A stretch of DNA of 64,000 bases from positions 496,001 through 560,000 of the forward strand of contig CAKVOE010000001.1 of assembly GCA_934778215.1 (NCBI GenBank). Reading direction: 5' to 3'. A program made the translations under genes and the position numbers. The notes under the pieces are model-generated. The model ran no database searches. It worked only from the letters and a program-made list of their open reading frames with translations, and was not told the DNA's origin. Positions 27,618 to 39,600 of the stretch are shown in pieces; positions within the stretch are counted from its first letter, which is position 1, and every line of letters starts with the position of its first letter. Source of the DNA: an uncultured Clostridia bacterium. Lineage in GTDB: Bacteria > Bacillota > Clostridia > Christensenellales > UBA1242.

Positions 27618-30600
27618 TCAATGCTCAATAGCCACTAATACACAATATTTATTTTCCTGCTCAGGATTAGTTAATCTACTAAACGGTATAACACATATTG
27701 ATGTATTAGAAGAAACGCTTCCTGAAAAGTCTGGAATGGCATACACATCCGCCAAAGCTACCCTTGATGAAGCATATACTGGATTAACATGTGTAATTAC
27801 TAGGACTTTGGTGCTATCTTGAAGAATGCTGTTGTTAACCACTATAGAAAAGTCAAAATTTTGTAAAACTCTTACCGGGTCTGATGTTGATGCCGAAACG
27901 GTACCACTGCCACCACTAGGAGTTGGTGAAATTGGGTTTGGCATAGTTTTACCTTTAGTAACATAACTAAATGCTTCTTTGTCTGAATTATCTACCATAA
28001 AGGATAGAAGATTTGGTTTCAAATAGGTGGTATCGTAGCCGGTAAGCCAATTTATATCTTGTGTATCTACGCTTGCTGAAATGAACGCAAACCAGCCAAA
28101 ATTAGCAAATCTTTCTGGTATTTCATTGCTTTGCCCATTTCGCCATACTAGCAGATCGGCTTTAAAGGTAGAGTTGTAGGCACTTTGTATTGCGTTTTTG
28201 TCTGCACTTGTGAAACTGCGGGTTTTTAGATATTCTTGATAGGTGCAAGAGTAGTTTTCCAAAAAGTAGGATTGAATTTGATCAATAAAGTCGTGGAAGG
28301 TTTGTATTGGAAGGTATTGGTAAAATAGACCCGTTCCATTATCTTTTCTATCATCCTTTACTTCGAAAAAGTTTGCATTTGCATTTAGAGTTAGTGTTGT
28401 AGGATCATTTATAGCATACCCTGAATCTTTGCCATTTACTCTTAGTTTGTATTTGTATGGCATTACATAATTGTCACTTAATTTTGTAATATTTTTCACC
28501 ACTCCATTAACAACTGTACCATATTCAATTTTTAATTCTTCTCCACTGAGTAGCCCTTCCCCACCATAGGTAACATTTGACATATAAACTTTGTTAACCA
28601 ATCTAATATTTGATGCATATATTAATATAACGTACTCATCATCACTTTCTGCTACATAGAGGTTTGTTTTAATTATCTCAGCCATTTTTGTAGCATTGTT
28701 TAATGTTGAACACTCTACAATATACCATGGGAAGTTTGAACTTGAAGCATCACTTGTGTACACTTTGATTGAACTTGACGGAATTGAACACAACCACTTA
28801 ACTGGGGCGGTTGAATAACTATTAACCGAACCAATATAAATATCTGCGTTGTTATTGGTAAATGTTGGTGCACTATTTATATTTAGCGTTGTTTTGTATA
28901 AATAAATTGCATAGTTGCAATTAGAAAAGGTGTTGCTACCTGTAAGGGTTAGGCTACCATTTGTGGTGTCTATGCCCCAACGACTTTTGCTTGCTGAAAT
29001 GGTTGAGCCGTTGCAAGTTGCGGAAGAGTTATCTAACTCTATGCAATCTGTGTTTGAAGAATGGAGCGTGCTACCAGTTATAGAAACACTGGTGCAATTT
29101 TTTGCAAAAAGACCGACTTTGTAGTCTGATGTGCCATAATGATTTAGTGTGCAATTGGTAAGGCTAATGGTTGGAATACCCTCTGCTTTTATACCGTAAC
29201 CTTTGCCATAAGAATCTATAACTGTGTTAGAAAGGCTAAGTGTGTTGATATTTTGGGCATTTATAACCGCACCATCGCCAGAAATGGTTACATTAAATTC
29301 GGAGTTTTGTAAATTTAGTTTGGTGCTAGAACCTGTAACATTAATGCAAGCGTTACCCGTTTGGTTTTTGAATGCACCTAGCGAACCGAATTTTATTTTT
29401 GAAATATTGGTTGTTCCGCCCGAAATTTGCAAGCCTATTGCAACCGTTTCGTTTAGGAAATATACCCTTGCCTTGGCGGTGGAGGTGGTGGTGATGGTTA
29501 GGTTGGTGGCGGAGGTAGATTTCTTTTCGCATGGGAGATACTCAAATATTGAGGCGCCCGACTGAATTTGTATTGTGGTTATAGATGAGTTGTTGTTGGC
29601 TTCTTGCAATGCCTGACTTAGGTAGGCGTGGCGGGAGATTATGGTGCCAGACGAGTTTTTGGTGGTTATGTATGCCAAATTTGGGTTGGTTTGCAAGAAG
29701 TGACAGTTGGTGTTAATAATTGCCTTTGCTTCTATTTGCAATATGGTGCTGGTTGTGAAGTTGCCCGATGCAAAGTTTCCCGATGCAAACGGTACGTCTT
29801 CATAAAACCAAATTGGACCCTCTGCCACAACGTAGTCGTCATCTATTTTGTTGCGGGTGGTGTAATGGAAGTTATATACCGAATTGTCAGTTAGGGTTGG
29901 CAGACTAAATATTGCAAATGCACTGTAATTTAGCGAATCTACATAGCCATAAAACTCAAACTGTCCGCCCTTTGCAAGGCGTACGGTAAATTTGTATGCC
30001 TTGTAAACCTTTGCGCCACTTGCCACGGTGTTAATGTCGGCATAGGCGGTTGGGTTGTTGTTGTAGGCGGTTGTTATGTCGGTGGTGGTAACGGTATATG
30101 CGTTGCCCATGGTTAAAGATAGCCCGCTTACAAAGGTTAGATTATCTTCGGTTTTGTAACTTAAATTAAACTTAACATCTAGCCCGCTTTGTTTTGAGTT
30201 TGTGATACGAACTAACGCAGTGCCTTGCACAAGTTCTAGCACATATTTGGTTAAACCCGTTGTTTTTTTGTAGTTAAACACCGAATTTAGGTAAATGGTT
30301 TTTAGGTCGCCCGAATAGTTCCAAATCTCTTGCCCTGCGGAGGCATCGGTGGTTACAAAGGTTGAGTTTGCTGGGTTTAGTAACCACGAGGTTCCTAATA
30401 CCTTGCTTTCGGTTGCTCCTGAAGCCATTGAATTATTATTGGTGTAATATACCCAACCATCAAATTGTAGGGTGTAAAATGGGTCGGTACTTGCCCTATT
30501 TACGCTATGTACGCTTGCGTTGTATGTTGCACGCTTAGTACAGTTTTTGTCGAGATATAGCCCTGATGCGCCCTTGTAAATGTAAAATTCCTTTTGTGAT

Positions 30601-33600
30601 GAACCATCGGCAAAGGTGCCTGAGCCTATGTAGTCTTTCCAGCCCGACATTGGCCAGTTGGAATAATTGGTGCTAGCGTCTAGGACTATTTTTACTGAGT
30701 TACGGGAATATTTTGCGTAAATTACTGGGGGCTTGTTGTCGGTAACTTCTATGGCGTTTGAAATGTTTGCGTTAGAGGACAATTTGCCAAGAGCGTTTGC
30801 TACTTGAATATCTGCCCCGTTAGAACTTGTTACATAAAAGCCTTCAAACAGCCAAGTGCTGTCTTTTAGGAACTTTTTGGTGCCATCGGCGTTGGTTTTG
30901 TAGTTGCCGTTAGTTTCTCGCTGAACAGGAAGTGGTAAGCCGGTGTAGTCGTTTGAGGCGGTGTCGTTTACCACCCTATCTGCTAGCGTGCCATTGGCTT
31001 TTTTTGTAAGGTAAATTTCTACCGCACCGGCGTTGTGGCGAATGAATACTACATAGTCGCTACAAAGCGTGGTTTTGGTGCTGTCTGCAAATGGTACAAA
31101 CTTGATTACTTGACCTTGCGAGTTGCGGGTTATTACCCAATAAGGGTAACTAGAATCGTGAATGTTGAAATCTACCGGTTGAACCGCACCCGATGGAGCC
31201 GAAGAATATACCGTAAGTCTAGAAGTTAGGTCGGTGGTTACATGGTGATGCGGGTAACCTGATGCGTCTATATTGGTGGTGCTAATGTTATTAATTTTGT
31301 CGTGGTAGGCTTCGTCACTAGATGGGTTGTTGCACACAATTGCAATATCGCCCGCTTCTTCCCACTGAGCGTATAAAACAATTGTATTATTGTTGTCCCA
31401 TCTGCCTACACCGCTTGAATAGGTAGTATACCCATACACGCTTTCGCAACCGTTAGCGGTAGACATATTGCCGGCGTAATCTAGAATTTTTTGCCCGCCC
31501 ACCTTTTGGGTGTACCAGCCCGTTAGAACATAGCCCGAACGGTTGGCAGAAATGGTTTCTTTGCGATTTGTTGTAGAGCCAATGGTTGCACTATCTGGGC
31601 TTTGCACCACTACCCCGCCCGTTACTAGCGTAACGCCTTGTATTGTACGGTACATACCGTAACGGATTAGTTGACCAGAGGCATTTATTCCCACCCCGCC
31701 AGCAGATGGATAATATTCGGCTTGGTTGGTGGTGGTTACCGTACCCACAAAGCAATCTGATGACTGAATATTTGTAGTGTTTAGGTCAAACAAAATTTCT
31801 TTGAAGTCGCTATCGGCTTCGGCGGTTAGTTTTGCAAAAATGTTTGCAGGCAAGGTGTTTACTATATCTACTCGCATAAAGTCGGCGGTTGCGTGCATAT
31901 ATTCTTTGCCCGAGAAACTCTCGGTTTTTGTATTGTATCTGCGGGTGTTGGCGTTATATAGCGACCACTTAGCCACCAATTTTTTTGTGTTGGCAGATGA
32001 AGTGTAGCCCGCAATTATGCCTACGCTTGTGCCTTCTTTTACCGCACCAACATTGGTACCAGTGGTAAACAAGGTGTGTGCTTCTGTGGTTGGAACGCTT
32101 CCGTTATTTTGTCCTGTGTAATAAGTGTAGCCTAAAACCGATTGCACGGTTGCAGAGTTCCAAACCGCTCCCGAACTGTTAAGATAAAATTTTACATAAA
32201 TGGTTTCGGGTACATTATTGTAGGTAACAACGCCCTCATAATAGGTATTGCTCGGTTGAATATTAGAGGTGGTTGTTGGCTTTTGTAAAGAGAACACAAA
32301 AGGGCTTTGAATATCTGTGCCGGCAGAATTTAGACTTGTGCCATAAGTTAGGGTAAAGTTGGCGCCCGTTGCAAGGGTGCTTAAAAAGCCTAATTTTAGC
32401 CCCCAGTCTTCTTCGGGTTGGGTTAAGTTAAATTTTAATATTGCAGTTGCTGGCGAAGTAGAACTGCCCGACAAATTTATGCCGGCATCTGGCGTTAGGG
32501 TAACCGAACCCGATTTGCTAACTAGTTCTACACCGCTTGCGTAATTGCTGGTGGTTAGTAGTTCGTCAGAGTTTAAAAACAGTGGTTTGCTACCGCTAGA
32601 AGAAGCATACTTTATATCAAAACTTAATTCCCCATAGTTACCGTTTGCAAGCGAACTAAACATAGCTGGTACATTTATATTAAACTTAAACTCTGTGGTG
32701 GTGTTTGCTGGTAAATTTACCGTGGTGTATGCACCCGTTGTGTTATTTAGGTTTATGGTACCCGTTGTGCCGTTAGAAATGGTGTATTGTGCGTTTATTA
32801 TCCAGTCATACCCGCCTGCACTGGTGCTATCATATTTTGCAAAGAAGGTTAGCGTTTTTGCCGTTTTGGTAGATAGTTTTAGCGTTAGGTGGCTTTCGGC
32901 GTTGTTATGACCGGTATAGAAGGTGGCACGACCGGTAAACTTTTTGGTTGATGGGTTGTAAGTAAAGCGGTTTCTGATTAAGTCGTATTCATATTTTACA
33001 TCTTCGAGTGTTAACCCGCTTGATGGGTCTACAATAATTGGGTTTATGTCTGGGTCGCCCGATACTACTAGCGTGTGGTACTTAAATACCGGATAAACGC
33101 TTAGCCCAAGCCCTGCAACAGCGGGTGCTTTGGTGCAATGGTCTTGGTCGGGGCTGTTGTCGTAATCTATATAATAACTGCGGTTAATTAGGTTGGTGCC
33201 ATCAGATTCGCCATCGTCAACATCTCCAAACCATTTGGTTACCGTTTTGGTAGAGGTATCCCACACCCTACTAATTTTGCCACCGCTTAGTGTTACCCAG
33301 CCGTCAAAGGTGTAATCTGCCCATTCGGCAATATCGCCAGTAAGACCGTTACCCAAAGTTTGGTTTTGGTCTACCACTGGCATATTTATTGCGTTTGGTT
33401 GAGCGTAAGTGCCTAAAGTAAGTGTCGTCGCACAGAAATATAGGTTTTGGTTTTGCAAGTTACCACTTGGGGTATTTAGCGTGGTGTTTAGCGTGGTGTA
33501 TGCCCCGCTTTGTGCCCATGCACCAGTAGAGGTGCCGTTATAGTTGTAGGTTAGGTATTTGCGTGAACCAATGGAGTTTGCGCTGTTGCCGTCTACACTA

Positions 33601-36600
33601 AAATATACTTTTAGTGGTACATCGCCCGTAAAGATTGCCGTTAGATAATTATTCGAATTTTGGGCTTGCAAAGGCGTAGAGGCTCCGTCAAACATACTAA
33701 CTGGCGAAAGGGTATTATTTAGCCCATATATTAGTTGCTTGTTATAATTTTGTTGGCTGTTGGTGTTTAGCGTTTGTAGCATGGTTTGGTCGCTGGCATT
33801 AAAGGTGGTTAAGCCATTGGTGTAACCTGCTAGTTTTAGCGTGGTGGTAATAAAGTTACCTATATAAGAACTTCCGCTTTTTACCTTTACTTGCAAAGTG
33901 TTGTCGGTGGCGGATAGTCTTACTCCCGAAAGTGTGGTGCCGTTAGATACAAAATATATGTAGCCATCGCCAGCATCTAATTTTACAAATGGCGAGGTTA
34001 TATCTTCGGCAAAAACGCCTTCGGTGGTTTTTGTTATGTAATAATATCGGGTTTGCGTGATGGTAGAAATTTCGTAACCGGTGTATTTATTTTTGTCTGA
34101 CAGCGTGTTACTAACATTATCTGAGGTATACACGCCTGTTATTAGCCCGCCCGCAATTTGCTTAGAGTATATTAAGCAGATGTTTTCGGTGTCACTGGAA
34201 GAATTGTAGGCGGTGGTTTTGGTTTTTAGTTTTGCAAAAAGTGCTGAGTCGTCTTCTTGCGTAAATGAGGTTTTGCCCCAACTATATGCAACGGTTGGAG
34301 AAAGCGTAAATACATCGGCAAGATTCATATATCCGTATAGGTTAAAGGCGTTTGTAAGCCCGTTTGTTAGGTCGGTGTCTGATGATAGTGCTAAGTCTAG
34401 CGTTTGACTGCCCGAAATATCAAACCTATAATTGTAGTTTTTGGTTTTAATTAGCGTACCAAAGTCACTATTATTGCCCGAAACCCTATCTACAAAGTTG
34501 GTGCCGGTGCTAACCGTACCTTGGTATATATTTACTTGCTTTTGCCATACGGCGTAAAGATGCAAAAATTTTGCTTTTATGGTGGTGCCGTTTAGCGTTA
34601 TGTTTTCTATGGTGCAATATGGGTTTTGCGTGCTAGACCCTGCGGTGTAGTCGGCTATACCCGTGGTTGGGCTTAAATCCATATAAAGTGCTGGGGCTGT
34701 GGGGTCATCTTGCAAGGTAAAGTTTTTGCCGTCTATAATAATGTTGCGGTTTAGGTCATATTTTACCGTTGTTCCGCCGTCTGAACCCAACATATTTGTA
34801 AACCCAACTAATTTGTACCCCGTTTTTGAAAGGGCGGTTGCAAGTGGGAATGTTTGGTTGGTGTTGGTATATTTTAGCGTAAGCGTGCCGTTTTGGTCGG
34901 AGATTATAAAGGCGGTTAGGTTTGCAATTTCGAAGGCTTTGTCGTACCCTGCTCCGTAACCTGCAAGCGAAGAATAGTTAGAGGCATTTACATTACCCGT
35001 TGCGGTACCAACGGTGGTGTCTTTGTGTAATACCAAATAGGTTTTTTCGTATGTATTAAGATTTTTTGGTAGCCAAAGTGCTTTCATGGTTATGCTAGAA
35101 GTTTTACTATCTATAATGCTTGCAAATAACTCCTTTTGCAAGTTTTTGCTATCGCCGTAACTAATGACGGTGCCAGATATACCACTAACAACTTTGCGGT
35201 AGGTGGTGTCGTACCATGCGTTTGCTCCGTCTAGGGTAGTAAGCGAAGAGGCATATACAAATAGGTTTTCACAAATGTCATCGGTTTTGGTTAGTCTACT
35301 AATTAGCGTTTGTAGTTTTAGTTTTTTGTCAGCGGTGGTGCCACTAATTTTACTGTCGGTGGTTATAACGTACAATAGTTTTCCACTGGCGTTATATAAT
35401 CCCCAACCTACAAAGTCGTAGCCGTTTGCCGAATATATGTTGGTGTCATCTGCTTTATTTACATAGCAATTGGTTAAGCCGTTGTAACTGCCACGGTAGG
35501 TGTATGAGTGATTGGTTTTTGCTATTGTACCGTTGGCGGTTACCACATTTTGCCCAGTAGTTGGTGTGGTTGCACCCGTTTGCCAATATATTAGTTGATC
35601 GCCAAAAATGTCTTTGTCGTTGCCCTCATAATTAATTTGGTAGGTTTTTGGCTCAAATGCCACTGCAATGTACCTTATAGCGGTTGAATTACCAGTGCTT
35701 GTGGTAAACTTAAAATCGTTTGTACCCATAACAAAGTTTTGCCAACCGTAGCCTGTGCTTGTGGCATATACGCTAGGTTTTGGTAATAGTATATAATATT
35801 CTTCATTATTATTATAGCCAGATAGCAAAATGTTGTTTGCCGTTTGGTAATTTTTTGCCGTGGTAGAATTATAAAAATTGTAGTTAAAAGGTTCGTCTGT
35901 AAGGCTGGTTAAAAGCGTTGGCTTGCCGTTTGAAAGTGTGCTAGAATAATAATTTACGCTTTTTATTTTGAAGCCGTCACGAACATGAACCGACAACATA
36001 AATTTGTCGGCTGGGTCGCCAGATAGTGCTAGGTGGTTGCAAGTGCCGTCTGCAAAATAGGTAGAATGCACTTCGGTTGAGCCTGCAAGCCTACCTGTGG
36101 TGTAAGTTAGTGTAACATAGCCCATTAGGTCTGGCGTGTAGTTTGCAAGGTCGGTATTTAGTGCTGGGGCGTATTTGCTGTCGCCGTGATTTTCGGCACT
36201 TGGGTTAAAGGTTACGCCCGTGCCTGCAAGGTCGTACATTCCGTTTACTGCATGAACGGCGTTTTGCACAGGGACTCTATCATACCTTGCGTATATGCAA
36301 GACAATTCGTCTTGACTAATAATTTTTACGGTGGTTGTGGTATTGGTTTCAAACTGGGTGGCAATATTTACCGCACCAGCGGTTCCTTGTTGTACCGGAA
36401 TTGCTACCTTTTTGATAGTACCGTTAAAGTGACCAGTAGTGGCGTTTGGCGTGCTTTCGCCATTTTTTACGCCTATTTGCACATATATGTAAAAGCCTGA
36501 GCCTAACCCCTCTCCGCTAGACGAAAGGTTTTCGGTAAGGCTAGATCTAGGCACTAGCGAAAAGTAACTATCCGCTGTGTTAGAATAGTCTTTAAAGGTG

Positions 36601-39600
36601 TAGCCCGCTGTGGTTTGGGCTATGTATATTCTTACCCACGAGTTGTTAAATAAACCAACCGAATTACCGCTGGTTCCCGTGCTGTAAGTTACTCTTTTGT
36701 ATTCTGTACTGCTAGAATTTGCTGTAATTTGCGTGTGTACGGCTCTATCTAGGTGACTTGTGCCGTCATACCCTATTACGCCCGCTACACCACCAAATAG
36801 GCTTCCGCCCGGGGTATTTTCGGTGTCGGTTACGCCTACACGCAAAATATCAGGTAAGGTTAAAACATCTTTGGCAAATACTGCATATACCCCGTAGTAT
36901 TCTGCCGTGGTTCCGCCGTCTACCACCAAGGTACCGCCCTTTGCTACAAGGGTTAATACCAATTTGTTGCTATTTGGGTTAGATATTGGGCTTGCGGTAA
37001 GTTCTCCGCTGGTGTTTAGCAGTTTACCATTTTGCGTGGTTACACCATACCAACCCTTAAAGGCGTATCCTTTTTTCGCCGTTGCGGTTAGCGTAAACTT
37101 GTAGTAGTTGCTTGGTGCAGTGCTACCGCCCGCACTTACCACCTTTGGTAGTGCTAAGCCATATATTCCGGTATGGGTAGTGGCTTCAAACTCGCCAATG
37201 GCGTTTGCTATGTAGCCATTTAGGTCTACCGTTCCGCCCATGGTTGCGTTGGCTCCTGTTTGGGCGGTGGCAGGCTCGGTGTAGTTTGCAAAATAGTCGC
37301 CCTCGTAGGCGGTGCCAATGCTTACTTCTACATTGTCTGGCACAAACTTAATGTACAAGGTAGACCCTAAGTCATTAATGCTTTGTTGACCTACCGATAC
37401 AAAATAGTAGGTGTCGGTTTCGCCATCTGACTGCAACTTAGTTGAAGTGGTGTTAGCATTAATTTTACTTTCTTCGGTTAGGGCGGGGTCTAAATAAAAG
37501 CCATCTAAACGCCACCCTACCCTTGGGTGCAATTTAAAGAAAATTCTACCATTGCTTGCAACACCCTTTATGGCAAGGCTGGTGCTTTTTTCTTCAAAGG
37601 TGCCAAGGGTGTAATCTCCCCACTGCACACTGCCATTTACTATGGTGTTACCTACAATGTATCGTACTCCATGCACGGTAAAGTAGCCAATTTTGTCGGC
37701 AAAACCCGTTACGGTGGTGTCGTCTTTTACACCTAATTTATCATCATAGCACACCGCTTTTAGGTTTACATCAACTTGTTTTAGCGAGTACCTTATATAA
37801 AAAACAATTTTGCTGAATGGTTTAATTGCATTAGCGTCTAGGTAAAAGTTTGCACTTGCAAAACTAGGCTTTTCTTGGTCATAATTAGACGGCGTAGATT
37901 GTGAACCACTCACTTCCTCAATTTTTCCGTCATTAACCCCACCATATTGAGTGGTGTAAAAACCAACAAAATTAAAGCCGTAATATTCGTCACATTGTAA
38001 GCCCACATATCCATCTATTATGGTTGGCATAGGAATAGTCTTTTTTGTTGCAGGCATAGGAATTATGAAAGCCCCAAAAAATGGACTCTTAGACAAACTT
38101 ACCACTAAATCATCGCCGTTATCACAACCATTAACAAAAGATGTCGCACCACTTGCTGCCGCTAAGGAGTTTTCCGTTTGTGCTTCCATATCTATTTCAT
38201 GCTCTTCGGTATAAATGTCGCCATCAAAACATTGCAACTGTAAACTATAATCGGCGGTGTTGGTTATAAATAGTGGCATAATTTTGGAATAACTATCGGT
38301 GCTAAGAGAGCCATCGGGCATAAGCATTTTGTAAACAATTTTACCCTCGGAATCTACAAATGGCACTAGGTCTATATAATAATTATCGGCATTAGTAGCG
38401 TCTTGCGTTGCGGGCGTTACAAGGTCGGTGGTTAGCCCAAGCAAATTAAGTAGGGTTTCGCCCCTGGGGCCCGCTATGGGCTTGGTGGTTTGCATAGCAC
38501 TTTGTACACTACTAAAATCGGTGTTAGAAAGGTCATAAAAACCATAAAAAATGTAGGGTTTTAAATATTTAGTACTATCATACTGACTTTTTAATTCAAT
38601 ATTTTCCAATACAGAAGTTAATCTTATGGTATGGTATTTTGCAATATCTTCGGCTTTGTAACTTGCACTACCAATGTAGCCATTGTGGTAAAAACTTATG
38701 GCGTTACCGTTGGTGGTGTCTTCACCGGTAGCATCTTTGGTATTAGTAAAATCATTAAATTTTAGGTCGCCACAACTTTGAGTTAGTTTGTAACCCCCGG
38801 CACGGGTATCAAAAATTAACCTTTTCTCAAACTCGCCACTATCATGTACTCGTTGAAGTTCTGCTTCTGTTTGTGGATAATAGTTACCATATATCCCCGG
38901 TGTAATGTTATCTTTTACACTATCCCAACCGAAACTTTTTGAGGTGTATAGGGTGTAAAATTGGTAGTAGTTTTCGCCATTATATTGCAAACAGCCCGAG
39001 CCGTCTGCTGATTCGGCGTTTCGTTTTACTATTAGTTTGTTGGCACCGGCACCCAGTGCATAAGCAGAAGAGCCATCGCTTAGCGTGGTGTTTGTTAGTG
39101 CAGATGCCGGAATGTAGGTAATATCACTGCAACTGGTGGCAATTACCCCGTTTGCGGTGTTTTTGTGCAAAAAGGTTATGGTGCCATCGGCGTTTTCGGT
39201 AAAGTAAAAGTAGTCTTGCAAGTAGTTGTTGGTGCTGGTAGAAGAATTTTTGGACTTTACCAAAAAGATGCCTGCTACCTCAAAGCCTGCTTTTGGCGTG
39301 GCGTAAATTATTACTTCGGTGCCAATTTTGAAGGTTAGTTGTATATTACTTCCCTCGCCCGCTGAGGTTGGTGGCGTTGGGCAATAGTCTTGAATGCCGG
39401 TGTTTGCTATTTCGAACTTTTTGGTGGTTTCGTTTAGCGTGGTGTGGTTTATTACGGTTTTGTTTTTACCAGTGGTGGTATGATACCAACCGCCGTGGGC
39501 ATTTGCATTTGCCGAAGTAAAGGCGTTGTATAACCCATAAGGGTCGTACAAAAAGTTATGAAAATCTCTTATTTCTACCGTTTTGAATATGCCGTAGTGC